This document shows, one piece after another, positions 1 through 8,528 of a stretch of 64,000 bases of DNA. Position numbers and translations under genes: made by a program. Numbering within the stretch: the stretch's first letter is position 1; each line of letters starts with the position of its first letter. Where the stretch lies: contig NZ_BMZQ01000004.1 of assembly GCF_014652875.1 (NCBI RefSeq), positions 151,531 to 215,530 of the forward strand, in the 5' to 3' direction. The notes beneath the pieces were generated by a model. It saw nothing but the letters and a program-made list of their open reading frames with translations, did not search any database and had not been told where the DNA came from. This stretch comes from Tianweitania populi. GTDB lineage: Bacteria; Pseudomonadota; Alphaproteobacteria; Rhizobiales; Rhizobiaceae.

Positions 1-1333
1 TCAGCGCTTCCACCGCTTCGGTCTCGCCGGACGCGATGTGCTGGATGGGCTGATAAACGAGCGACACCAGCTTTTCGCGCGTCGCCATCCGCAGAAGCGC
101 AGCGACATTCTCGCTTTCATCGCTGGTGAAGGGATCGTTGGGGTCGAACACGCGCGAACAATTCCGGCCGCTGGCCTTGGCCGTATAAAGCGCGCGATCG
201 GCTTCGTGGATGATCCGTTCCAGCTTGCCATCATTGCGCGGTCGCACTAAAGCCGCGCCGACGCTGACCGTGACGAAGGACGTGCCATCGCGGCGCTGTT
301 CATGCGCGATGCGCAGATCTTCGACGGCAAGCCGGATGCCTTCGGCAAGCTCGGCCACTTCGTCTTCGGTGGTTATAGGAGCCAGGATGATGAATTCCTC
401 GCCGCCGTAACGGCCGATGAAGCCATGATGCTTGTTGATGGTTTCGCTGAGCGCATCGGCCACCAGGCGCAAGCAATGATCGCCTTCCTGGTGGCCGTAG
501 AAATCGTTGAACTTCTTGAAGAAGTCGACATCCACCAGCATCGCCGAGAAGCTCATGCCGAGCATCTGCCAATCGTCCCAGAAATCGCGCAGCTTCTCGT
601 CCACCGCACGGCGGTTTGCGACGCCAGTGAGCGCATCCGTGCGCGACAGCTTCAACAGGGCTTCACCGCGCTGAACTGCCTCCGTTTGGCGAATGCGGGC
701 CTTCATGGCGTTCAGGAAGACGCTGAAGCGCTCCTTGTTGAGCTTCCAATTCACGTAAGTCGTGAAAGCAAAACAGGAGAGATAGAAGGTGGCCAAAGTC
801 AGCCGATAGGTTGCGCTGCCTGGAAAGATGTAAAGCGCCGTCAAAACGCTTGCCAGAATGGCCGTCGAGGAGATGACGGACAGCTGGAATTGGAAACTGA
901 AGAAAAGGTTCGCGCCCATCATGAAGATGCAGCCGTAGAACATATAGTACGAGAAGTTGACGGTGTAGTCGGTTGGAAGCGAGGTGAACAACCATGCGAG
1001 ATAGGCGACCACCAGGCCGACCGCGCAAGTTAGATCCAGCGCGTTCGAGCTCTGATTGCTGTGATACTGATATTCAAAGAACGGCAGGATGATCAAACCC
1101 ACGAGAACGCGCGCCGTGATAGAATAGCGGGCCACATCGGGGATCAGGATAGCGTCCGTAATCGAGAATAGAAGATACATGACGAAGGAAAGCCAGATTC
1201 CTTGGCGCGCAATTCTGCGGCGCGGCTTGTCACTCTCGCTCTGATACAGACCATAAAGAGATTTTGGCAAGGTTGCGCTTGGCTTCTTCAGCAGCGCAGT
1301 CTCGACAATTGCTGACAGGCGCTGGTCATTCAT
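1..1333 (-). CDS. Membrane GGDEF-EAL cyclic-di-GMP protein, C-terminus cut by window edge
   Basis: The frame is open from an ATG at 1333 to the window edge (444 codons), with an in-frame stop just upstream of that ATG. Residues about 45-200 hold six hydrophobic segments, a membrane region I cannot assign to a named sensor family. A GGDEF diguanylate cyclase domain follows, with an intact GGEEF signature at residues 310-314. The last visible residues (LVYQPI, then GETEAVEAL) match the opening of an EAL phosphodiesterase domain. The protein could therefore make and perhaps hydrolyse c-di-GMP at the inner membrane; whether the EAL part is catalytic cannot be seen. It is divergent from the methyltransferase at 1637. 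Confidence 0.88.
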   Translation of the reverse strand, partial: MNDQRLSAIVETALLKKPSATLPKSLYGLYQSESDKPRRRIARQGIWLSFVMYLLFSITDAILIPDVARYSITARVLVGLIILPFFEYQYHSNQSSNALDLTCAVGLVVAYLAWLFTSLPTDYTVNFSYYMFYGCIFMMGANLFFSFQFQLSVISSTAILASVLTALYIFPGSATYRLTLATFYLSCFAFTTYVNWKLNKERFSVFLNAMKARIRQTEAVQRGEALLKLSRTDALTGVANRRAVDEKLRDFWDDWQMLGMSFSAMLVDVDFFKKFNDFYGHQEGDHCLRLVADALSETINKHHGFIGRYGGEEFIILAPITTEDEVAELAEGIRLAVEDLRIAHEQRRDGTSFVTVSVGAALVRPRNDGKLERIIHEADRALYTAKASGRNCSRVFDPNDPFTSDESENVAALLRMATREKLVSLVYQPIQHIASGETEAVEAL

Positions 1334-1636
1334 GTTGCTGAACCGAACCTGTTGTTAGCGTGACAGAGCAGATCGTCATTAGGAAGGTAATCGATCCTCT
1401 GATCACTTCCCTTTCCCAAGCAAGCCGTGGCGTTCTTATAAGCTCAGGTCGTTTCCGTGCGCTTTAACGGATCCATCCAATTGTCTGGATCGACCCTGCG
1501 CCGGCTGACTTTCATTGCCAAACCGAGGCCCTTAGTCGAACGGTTTAGAACCTGCTTAATAAATTGATCTAGTAAGATCTTCCCGAGAATGTTAACTCCT
1601 CGTTATGGTTAACAATAGTTAAGCCGGGAAGCAGGA
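1334..1636. promoter_or_regulatory. Divergent intergenic region with CtrA-like half-sites
   Basis: About 300 bases without a gene, AT-richer than its surroundings toward the right. Two GTTAAC palindromes lie at 1591-1596 and 1608-1613. Read on the minus strand, 1605-1612 gives TTAACCAT, the half-site described for the alphaproteobacterial cell-cycle regulator CtrA. A further TTAA at 1619-1622 is spaced 6 rather than the consensus 7 from its partner. A short inverted repeat (GATCT-agta-AGATC) is at 1566-1579. A ribosome binding site, GGAAGCAGGA, ends just before the ATG at 1637. Confidence 0.4.
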
Positions 1637-2674
1637 ATGAGCCAGATTGTGTTTGACGGGATGAGCCTCATCACCCCGGAAGCTGTTGCCGCTGAGTTGC
1701 GGCCGCAACTAACGGTTGATGCTGCCTTCGCTCCAGAGACAGCTCGCGCGCAACTCGCCCTCGTGCTCCAGCTTGCCGAACAGCGCTTCCTTTCGGGTCA
1801 GAACCTCGAAGAGGCTACGCAGCGGATCAATGACGATTTGCACCAGATCCGCAGCCAGGTGAGCCCGCAGGTGTGGGAAAGTTTTGTGCCCGTGGTGCAG
1901 AACCATGGCGTCACCGAATTCTTGCTGCAGGATCCGTTTACGCGCTGGTCGTTCGAAAAGCCGCGCGGTTATTCGGGCGACGCGCAACTGCTCGACTTCA
2001 TCTATCGCCATTCTTCGGCGCAAGACGCGATCGCCGCCGCCTCCCCGCTTGGACAAACGCTGTATGAAATCACCAGCGCTTCACAGTCCTCAGCTGCCGT
2101 GCGCGAGCGGCGCGATCTCTTGACCACCTACGTGGACGAAGTGGCGGCGACGCATGGCAAAGACGCGGAAATCCTGACGATCGCCGCCGGTCACTTGCGC
2201 GAGGCCGACCGCTCGATCGCATTGCAAAGCGGTGACCTCGCCCGCTGGGTGGCGCTCGACCAGGATCCGCTCAGCGTCGGCTCGATGGTGCGCGACTTCG
2301 CGGGAACGTCGATCACGCCGATCGATGGCTCGGTCAGCGTTCTCCTGACCGACACGTACCAGCTCGGCCAGTTCGATTTCGTGTACGCCGCCGGCCTCTA
2401 CGACTATCTGCCTCGCAAGGTTGCCGTGAGGCTGACCAAGAAGTGCATGCAGATGCTAAAGCCGAAAGGCATGTTCCTGTTTGCCAACTTCGCGGCGGGC
2501 ATTCCCGACGACGGCTTCATGGAGACCTTCATGAACTGGTCGCTGCTGCTGCGCACGGAAGCGGAAATGTGGGACATCGTGAATGCCAGCGTCGACCGCA
2601 ACACGGTGGATGCGCAGGTGTATTACGGCGACAACCGCAACATCGTGTACGCGACGATCCGCAAGAACGGCTGA
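1637..2674 (+). CDS. SAM-dependent methyltransferase, PhcB-like
   Basis: A 345-residue protein. The helical N-terminus (about 1-105) is followed by a KPRGYSGD signature at 108-115 and AVRERRD at 154-160. I associate both with the PhcB-like class I methyltransferases often annotated as making 3-hydroxypalmitic acid methyl ester. A degenerate SAM-binding motif I (EILTIAAGHLRE) lies near 178-189, an acidic motif II residue at D208, and FDFVYAAGLYDYLP at 246-259. The ATG at 1637 has a strong Shine-Dalgarno sequence. No sensor kinase or LysR regulator of a phc-type system is next to it, so the signal-synthesis role is inference. The methyltransferase fold is better supported than the substrate. 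Confidence 0.65.
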   Translation: MSQIVFDGMSLITPEAVAAELRPQLTVDAAFAPETARAQLALVLQLAEQRFLSGQNLEEATQRINDDLHQIRSQVSPQVWESFVPVVQNHGVTEFLLQDPFTRWSFEKPRGYSGDAQLLDFIYRHSSAQDAIAAASPLGQTLYEITSASQSSAAVRERRDLLTTYVDEVAATHGKDAEILTIAAGHLREADRSIALQSGDLARWVALDQDPLSVGSMVRDFAGTSITPIDGSVSVLLTDTYQLGQFDFVYAAGLYDYLPRKVAVRLTKKCMQMLKPKGMFLFANFAAGIPDDGFMETFMNWSLLLRTEAEMWDIVNASVDRNTVDAQVYYGDNRNIVYATIRKNG

Positions 2675-2687
2675 GATGAGAGCCGGC

Positions 2688-2717
2688 TCCGCGCGGTTGG
2701 TTCTGGGACCGCGCGGA
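2688..2717 (+). terminator. Possible hairpin after the methyltransferase gene
   Basis: A 9-bp stem, TCCGCGCGG at 2688-2696 with CCGCGCGGA at 2709-2717, around a 12-nt loop and 14 nt past the stop codon. There is no following T-tract, so the termination function is uncertain. Confidence 0.4.
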
Positions 2718-2784
2718 CTGCTGTTCAGGATGACCCGTTCGTTCTGGTCTTGCTCGACCTGCCACGGTAATCCTTGCGCATTGG

Positions 2785-3546
2785 GTGTCACAGGAGTTGG
2801 GGCGAAGAGCAACCCTGTGTACCATGCAGCTGACAGCGCAGTATCCAGGATCGTCCTTCTTGCAATCTGAACCCGGCTTCGAACAAGTTACCGCCCGTGC
2901 TACGATACAGGACTTAGTTTATCGGCAGCTTCGCAACGCGCTTATCAACGGCGACTTCGATCCAGGGCAGACCCTGACGATCTCGTCGCTGGCCGGGCAG
3001 TTCGGGACGAGCCACATGCCGGTGCGCGAGGCCTTGCGCCGGCTCGCAGCCGAAACAGCGCTCGATGTCGCACGCAACGGATCAGCGCGCGTTCCCGTCG
3101 TATCCCGCTCCCGCTTGGACGATCTTTGCCGCGCGCGCATGGCCGTGGAAGGTTTGGCGGCAGAACTTGGCGCGCGATTCATCACGGAAGAAGACCGCGC
3201 GCGCCTGGCGGCTATCGAAGGACAACATACTGCGGCGGCAAAGGCCGGCAACGTTTACCAGATGCTGCTCGCGAACCGCGACTTTCACTTTGCGATCTAC
3301 CGAGCGTCAGGCTCCGATGTTCTGGTGCAGCTGATCGACACCCTGTGGCTGCGGTTCGGACCCTATATGCGGATGCTCTCCACGCATGTCCGACCTCTCG
3401 TCGAGCAGGGCCCGCACGAGCCATACATCAAGCAGCACCTTGCAATCCTTGCAGCCATCGAAGTACGCGACGAAAGCCGTACGCGGCGGGAACTGGAGCA
3501 GGATATCCAGACAACCTGGGACATGCTGAAGGACCTTTGCCACTAG
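2785..3546 (+). CDS. GntR-family transcriptional regulator (FCD subfamily)
   Basis: A 253-residue DNA-binding regulator. An N-terminal winged helix (about 38-95) contains the typical HMPVREALRRL recognition region. A helical FCD ligand-binding domain follows (about 105-245), with NRDFHFAIYRASG and a later HLAILAAI, carrying the acidic and histidine positions that usually hold a metal in this subfamily. It heads the operon reading to 9698 and probably controls it in response to an acidic or amino-acid metabolite. The longest frame starts with GTG at 2785; an ATG at 2824 is an equally possible start and would remove 13 residues. Confidence 0.85.
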   Translation: MSQELGRRATLCTMQLTAQYPGSSFLQSEPGFEQVTARATIQDLVYRQLRNALINGDFDPGQTLTISSLAGQFGTSHMPVREALRRLAAETALDVARNGSARVPVVSRSRLDDLCRARMAVEGLAAELGARFITEEDRARLAAIEGQHTAAAKAGNVYQMLLANRDFHFAIYRASGSDVLVQLIDTLWLRFGPYMRMLSTHVRPLVEQGPHEPYIKQHLAILAAIEVRDESRTRRELEQDIQTTWDMLKDLCH

Positions 3547-3668
3547 CCGATAGTGCGATGGGAAGCAGCTGTGACTGCTCCGCCTCGGAAGACGTTTTGA
3601 ACTTAAAGGAAGGCTCTTGACGTCCTAGCCAGCTTCATGATCATTTGATCAAATTGGCGGAGAGGTTG

Positions 3669-4790
3669 ATGTCCGGCTACTTCCTTTATCACTCGATCGG
3701 CACTTTCCCTGACAAAGCGACTTTGATGGCGCAGGCTCTCAGCCGCTTTTCAGAAGCATGGTCGGCGGAAGATGACACGCAGTGGCCCTTTGCTTTGCAA
3801 CAGCGGCAAGCGTTCATAGAAGCCTGGGAACGGCTCATCTCGGCTCCAGCTCACAGTTTGACCACCGCCGAGAATGTCACGACCGCTCTGTTCAGCCTGA
3901 TCGGCGGTCTGCCTGCGGGGCGTCTCAGGAACAAGCGAGTGCTGGTAGCGGCCGATTGTTTTCCCAGCCTGCATTTTCTGCTGGCGAAGCTGCAGGACAG
4001 GTTCGGCTTCACGCTCGATACCGTGCCGATGCGGCAGGGCGAGCGGTGGGTCAACGACGACGATATTCTGGAGCGCTGGGGGCCAGATGTCGGCCTTGCG
4101 CTTCTCACGCTGGTATCCTCCACCACCTCGCACCGCTGCGATGTCGCGCGGCTTGCCGAACACGGTCGTCGCATGGGCTCGATCACCGGCGTGGATATTA
4201 CGCAAGGCGTGGGCGTCGTTCCGTTTTCGGTTGCCACGCTGCCGGTAGACTTCGTTGTGTCGACCTCACTGAAGTGGCTGTGCGGTACGTCGGGTGCCGG
4301 CATTCTCTATGTTCAGCCAGACCTTATCGCTCAATGCGAGCCGGAGCTGAGAGGCTGGTTCAGCCAGGAAAACCCGTTTTCTTGGGATCTGGACAAATTC
4401 AGCTATGCCTCGGATGCGCGGCGCTTCGATCATGGCACGCCCGCAATTCTCGCCAGCGTCGCGTCTTTGCCCGGCCTTCAGTGGGTAGAAAGAACAGGCG
4501 TCAAAGCGATTGCCGCGCAGAACCGAGACTCGACGGAGCGTCTGGTAACCATCGCGCAAGAGAATGGCTGGACGCTGGCATCGCCTCAAAACCCACAAGA
4601 GCGGGGCGGAAGCGTGATGATCACTTTGCCCGATCATGCGGTGCCCAGCGAAATTATTGCGCGCTTACGCGAACGTGCGCTTTATGCTGATGCGCGCGGC
4701 ACCACACTACGCCTGTCGCCGGGCATCGTGACGACGCAAAACGATGTGGAGGCTTTGGGAGAAGCGCTTCAGTCGATTTTGCGCAAGTAG
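3669..4790 (+). CDS. Class V PLP-dependent aminotransferase/lyase, kynureninase-like
   Basis: A fold-type I PLP enzyme of 373 residues. The Schiff-base lysine is K202 in STSLKWLCGTSGAG, and the cofactor-binding Asp lies in GVDITQGVG upstream of it. The layout resembles kynureninase and related class V lyases, but kynureninase proper is encoded at 10553, so this is a paralogue with another substrate. The ATG at 3669 is preceded by GGAGAGG, better than the TTG at 3645 that opens the frame. It lies between the GntR regulator and an amino acid ABC transporter and likely acts on the imported compound. The reaction (lyase, desulfurase or aminotransferase) cannot be told from sequence. Confidence 0.75.
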   Translation: MSGYFLYHSIGTFPDKATLMAQALSRFSEAWSAEDDTQWPFALQQRQAFIEAWERLISAPAHSLTTAENVTTALFSLIGGLPAGRLRNKRVLVAADCFPSLHFLLAKLQDRFGFTLDTVPMRQGERWVNDDDILERWGPDVGLALLTLVSSTTSHRCDVARLAEHGRRMGSITGVDITQGVGVVPFSVATLPVDFVVSTSLKWLCGTSGAGILYVQPDLIAQCEPELRGWFSQENPFSWDLDKFSYASDARRFDHGTPAILASVASLPGLQWVERTGVKAIAAQNRDSTERLVTIAQENGWTLASPQNPQERGGSVMITLPDHAVPSEIIARLRERALYADARGTTLRLSPGIVTTQNDVEALGEALQSILRK

Positions 4791-4872
4791 ACGTGACCAC
4801 AAGAGTGTTGCTGCGCTTTTGACACTGCAGCGGCGAAAAAGCCAGCATGACTGGCATATAAGGGGAAAGACC

Positions 4873-5667
4873 ATGAACAAACGCATGAGCCTTATCGCAT
4901 TGGCGCTGACCGCATTCGGCGCGCTTGCCTCGCCTTCGCAAGCACAGGAAAGCGTTGTGCTTGGTGCCTATGCCGCCAATCCGCCTTGGGAGTTCAAGAA
5001 CGAAGCCGGCACGTTTGAAGGCTTCGAGATCGATGTCGCGACCGAAGCTGCCAAGCGGATCGGCAAGGGTATAGAGATCCAGGAATTGGGCTTTCAGGCT
5101 TTGTTTGCTGCCACCGCTTCGGGCCGCATCGATTTTGCCGTGTCTTCGATTTCGGTCACCAACGAGCGTCTGGCCAACCAGTCGTTCACGCAGCCTTATT
5201 ATGACAGCGACGGCACGATCGTGGGTCGTCAAGGAACCGAGATTGCTACGCTTGAAGATTTGAAGGGCAAGACGATCGGCGTCGTTGCCGGCACCACCGG
5301 CGACAAGTGGGCCAAGGAAAACGCCGAGAAATACGGCATCGCCGATGTCACGAGCTACAATGCCCAGCAGGACCTGCTGCTCGACGTTCAGAACGGCCGC
5401 ATCGATGGCGGTGCGGGCGAGCTCGCCGGCTTCCAGTTCGCGATCAAGCAGATCCCGTCCTTGAAGGTTCTGGTGCGCATCCCGACCGGCGAGCGTTTCG
5501 CCATGATGGCGAAGAAGAACCTGCCTATCCTGCCGGAAATCAACGAAGCCATTTCCGCCATGAAGAGCGATGGCACCATGGCCAAAATCCACGAAAAGTG
5601 GTTCGGCGTGGCGCCTGAAGCTGGCACCAGCACGCTGACCGCCATGCCAGTCCCGACCGCACAGTAA
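4873..5667 (+). CDS. Polar amino acid ABC transporter, periplasmic binding protein (family 3)
   Basis: A 264-residue periplasmic solute-binding protein. It has a Sec signal peptide at about 1-27 ending in PSQAQ, then the SBP family 3 pattern (NPPWEFKNEAGTFEGFEIDVA, DFAVSSISVTNERLAN, and LKGKTIGVVAGTTGDKWA). The ATG at 4873 follows a good ribosome site (AGGGGAAAG); the frame extends upstream but without signal character. It supplies substrate to the permease at 5737 and the ATPase at 6466. The family transports polar amino acids and related amines. The actual ligand is unknown, though the surrounding PLP enzymes point to an amino compound. Confidence 0.88.
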   Translation: MNKRMSLIALALTAFGALASPSQAQESVVLGAYAANPPWEFKNEAGTFEGFEIDVATEAAKRIGKGIEIQELGFQALFAATASGRIDFAVSSISVTNERLANQSFTQPYYDSDGTIVGRQGTEIATLEDLKGKTIGVVAGTTGDKWAKENAEKYGIADVTSYNAQQDLLLDVQNGRIDGGAGELAGFQFAIKQIPSLKVLVRIPTGERFAMMAKKNLPILPEINEAISAMKSDGTMAKIHEKWFGVAPEAGTSTLTAMPVPTAQ

Positions 5668-5736
5668 GCACGCTCGGCGAGGCGTCGATCAGGCGCTTCG
5701 CCGGCCTCTTCTTCACGACCGGTGCGGGCTGCCCCC

Positions 5737-6411
5737 ATGGAATTGATCGACACTTTCTTTAACTGGGACATCCTGCTGCGATCGTTCCCGATCCTGATGC
5801 GCGGCCTGAGCAATACGGTTGTTCTGGCGTGTTGCAGCATCGTCTTGGGGACCTTTGCCGGGCTGCTTCTATGTCTGGTCAGGCTTTATGCGCCTCGACC
5901 GGTTCAGCTGCTTGCGGTCGCCTATATCGACATGTTCCGCGCGCTGCCGATCCTGGTTCTGCTGATCCTGATTTACTATGCGCTGCCCTTCGTGGGGATC
6001 CGGTTCAGCTCCTTTGTTTCCGCTTTGCTGGCGCTTTCGATGGTGCTGGCGGCGTTCACGGCGGAAGTCTGCCGCGCGGGCATCCAGAACGTGCCCGTCG
6101 GGCAGTTTGAAGCGGCGGCGACACTGGGCATGCCGTTCTGGCTTGGCATGCGCAAGATCATCCTGCCGCAGGCAGTGAAGGTCATCATTCCCCCGCTGAC
6201 CAGCAACTCCATCGCCGTCTTCAAGGACACCGCACTCGCGTCGGTTGTCGCCATGCCCGACCTCTTGAAGCAGGCGCAGGACACGCAGGCGCTGATGGCC
6301 AATCCGACACCGCTGATCGGCGCGGCCATCATCTATCTCGCGTTGCTTTGGCCTCTGGTTCGCGTCGTCGGTTATCTCGAAGCGCGCAACCAGCGTCTGC
6401 AGATGCGATGA
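5737..6411 (+). CDS. Polar amino acid ABC transporter permease (HisM/GlnP type)
   Basis: A 224-residue inner-membrane permease with about five transmembrane helices. The conserved cytoplasmic EAA loop is visible as EAAATLGMPFWLGMRKIILPQAVK, where the coupling helix meets the ATPase. Such single permeases usually act as homodimers. The ATG at 5737 (MELIDTFFNWD) is preferred; an in-frame GTG at 5722 would add five residues. It lies 69 nt after the binding protein gene and 54 nt before the ATPase gene, in one operon. Confidence 0.88.
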   Translation: MELIDTFFNWDILLRSFPILMRGLSNTVVLACCSIVLGTFAGLLLCLVRLYAPRPVQLLAVAYIDMFRALPILVLLILIYYALPFVGIRFSSFVSALLALSMVLAAFTAEVCRAGIQNVPVGQFEAAATLGMPFWLGMRKIILPQAVKVIIPPLTSNSIAVFKDTALASVVAMPDLLKQAQDTQALMANPTPLIGAAIIYLALLWPLVRVVGYLEARNQRLQMR

Positions 6412-6465
6412 CCGTTTCGCGCCAAGCTCGTCCCACCTTTCGGCTCGCCTGACATCGAGGCCCTC

Positions 6466-7236
6466 ATGACTGCCGCGCATCCGCATGTAATCGATCGAAA
6501 CAGTCCGCCCGTCGTCAGCATGACGGGCATCAACAAGTGGTATGGAAGCTACCATGCCTTGCGCGACATCGATCTCGATGTTGCCTCGGGGGAACGCATC
6601 GTGCTGTGCGGGCCATCCGGCTCGGGCAAGTCGACGCTGATCCGCACGATCAACCAGCTGGAAACCCATGCAAGCGGAACGCTGCGAGTGAATGGTCAGG
6701 AGCTGACGCCGGGCATGAAGAAGCTGGATGTTGTGCGACAGGATGTCGGCATGGTGTTCCAGCACTTCAACCTGTTCCCGCACCTGACCATTCTCGAGAA
6801 CTGCACGGTTGCGCCGATCTCGGTACGCAAGGTGCCGAAGCGCGAAGCCGAAGAGCGCGCCATGCACTACCTCGAGCGGGTCAAGATTGCCGAACAGGCC
6901 AGGAAGTATCCGTTCCAGCTTTCCGGCGGCCAGCAGCAGCGTGCGGCCATCTCGCGATCCTTGTGCATGGTGCCGAAGATCATGCTGTTCGACGAACCGA
7001 CCTCGGCGCTCGACCCCGAGATGGTACGCGAAGTTCTGGAAACCATGATCGGCTTGGCCGACGAGGGCATGACCATGATGGTGGTGACCCACGAGATGGG
7101 CTTTGCCCGCGAAGTGGCCGACCGCGTGATCTTCATGGATGCCGGCGAGATCAAGGAAGTCGCTGCACCCGACGCCTTCTTCGCCAATCCGAAAGAGCCG
7201 CGCGCGCGTGCCTTCCTCAACCAGATCATGCACTGA
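6466..7236 (+). CDS. Polar amino acid ABC transporter ATP-binding protein (GlnQ/HisP type)
   Basis: A 256-residue ATPase that energises the importer. The Walker A motif GPSGSGKST is at 49-57, the Q-loop lies in [13 protein letters not shown], the signature is [15 protein letters not shown], Walker B is [13 protein letters not shown] and the switch His is in VVTHEMGFA. All motifs are intact and the length is normal for the family. The gene ends 3 nt before the next start, so translation is probably coupled to the second class V PLP enzyme. Confidence 0.9.
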   Translation: MTAAHPHVIDRNSPPVVSMTGINKWYGSYHALRDIDLDVASGERIVLCGPSGSGKSTLIRTINQLETHASGTLRVNGQELTPGMKKLDVVRQDVGMVFQHFNLFPHLTILENCTVAPISVRKVPKREAEERAMHYLERVKIAEQARKYPFQLSGGQQQRAAISRSLCMVPKIMLFDEPTSALDPEMVREVLETMIGLADEGMTMMVVTHEMGFAREVADRVIFMDAGEIKEVAAPDAFFANPKEPRARAFLNQIMH

Positions 7237-7239
7237 GCG

Positions 7240-8487
7240 ATGACCGCCACTTCTGCCCCAACCAAACCCTTTCCGGTGGATGCCGTGAGGGCGCAATTTC
7301 CCGCATTAGCGCAGGCAGGACCGTTCATCTTCTTCGACAATGCGGCGGGCGCGCAGGTTCCGCAGGGTGTGTTCGACGCCGTCAACACGCATCTGCTGCA
7401 CCATAATGTTCAGCGTGGTGGGCGTTACCGGCAGAGCGTGGCGGTGGATCGCTCCATGGCGGATGCGCGCGAAACGGTCGCCCTGTTCCTGAACGCGGAG
7501 AACCCGGCCGAAGTCTCGTTCGGCATGAATGCGACCTCGTTCATTCGGCTGGTCAGCCTCGGCATCGGGCAGATGCTGGGAGAGCGCAACGAGATCGTGG
7601 TGACCGACCTCGATCATGACGCCAATATCGCGACCTGGCTGGCGCTCGAACCGCTCGGCGCCAAGTTCGCCTGGTGGCGCATGCGCGATGACGGCAAGCT
7701 CTACCTGGAAGACCTCCAGCCGCTGTTGAACGAACGCACGCGGCTGGTTGCCTTCACGGCAGCCTCCCACGCGCTGGGAACGCTTGTGGATGTTCGCTCC
7801 GTTGCGGACGCCGCGCATGGTGTAGGCGCCGACGTGTTCGTGGATTGCGTTCATTACGGTCCGCACGGGCTGATCGATGTTCAGGCCTGGGACTGCGATT
7901 ATCTGGTTTGCTCGGGCTACAAGACCTTCTCGCCGCATATGGGTTTCTTATGGGGCAAGCTCGAAAAGCTGCGCGCCCTGCCGACCTTTCGCGAAGACTT
8001 CATCCCGAACGAGCCGCCCTTCAAGATCGAGGTCGGAACCTTCGTTTATGAGAATGTCGCCGGAATGGCAGCAGCCATCCACTATCTCGAAGGGCTCGGT
8101 GAGACACTTGGCGCGACGGGCTCGCGGCGCCAGGCGATTGCGACTGCGATGGCGGCGATCCAGGCTTACGAGCGCGAGCTTTCGGCACGCTGCCTCGATG
8201 TGCTCCACAGGCGCGGTGCCGTGATCTACGGTTTGGCTGATCCGGAGAGGGCCAGCGAACGCGTGCCGACGATCTGCTTCAACTTCCCGGGTCTTGCGCC
8301 GGGAACGGTCGCTCAGGCTTTGGCCGACCGCGACATCGGCATTCGCGACGGGCACATGTTCGCGCCGCGGCTGATGGCACGGCTCGGCCTTGAAATGGCG
8401 AGCGGCGCCATGCGCCTTTCGCTCGTTCATTACAATTCAGCCGCCGAAATCGAGCGCTTCGACGCGGCGCTTGGCGAGATCCTTTAG
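7240..8487 (+). CDS. Class V PLP enzyme, cysteine desulfurase-like (VC1184-type)
   Basis: A 415-residue fold-type I PLP enzyme. It opens with [10 protein letters not shown] followed by [11 protein letters not shown], the pattern of the VC1184-type cysteine desulfurase-like family, whose members mostly have no proven substrate. The probable PLP lysine is K228 in [14 protein letters not shown]. The neighbourhood of an amino acid importer and two further PLP enzymes, with no SUF or ISC gene, argues against a housekeeping desulfurase and for catabolism of the imported compound. It is only distantly similar to the class V enzyme at 3669. Confidence 0.75.
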   Translation: MTATSAPTKPFPVDAVRAQFPALAQAGPFIFFDNAAGAQVPQGVFDAVNTHLLHHNVQRGGRYRQSVAVDRSMADARETVALFLNAENPAEVSFGMNATSFIRLVSLGIGQMLGERNEIVVTDLDHDANIATWLALEPLGAKFAWWRMRDDGKLYLEDLQPLLNERTRLVAFTAASHALGTLVDVRSVADAAHGVGADVFVDCVHYGPHGLIDVQAWDCDYLVCSGYKTFSPHMGFLWGKLEKLRALPTFREDFIPNEPPFKIEVGTFVYENVAGMAAAIHYLEGLGETLGATGSRRQAIATAMAAIQAYERELSARCLDVLHRRGAVIYGLADPERASERVPTICFNFPGLAPGTVAQALADRDIGIRDGHMFAPRLMARLGLEMASGAMRLSLVHYNSAAEIERFDAALGEIL

Positions 8488-8528
8488 AGCGCGACAGCCG
8501 CCGCTTGCCTGATTATCCGGAGATATCC

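Noticed and set aside
5869..7296. Long antisense open frame (475 codons) opposite the permease and ATPase genes
   Set aside because: The plus strand carries clear ABC transporter genes with intact motifs. The antisense product is low-complexity, rich in His/Arg/Asp, a usual shadow in GC-rich DNA.
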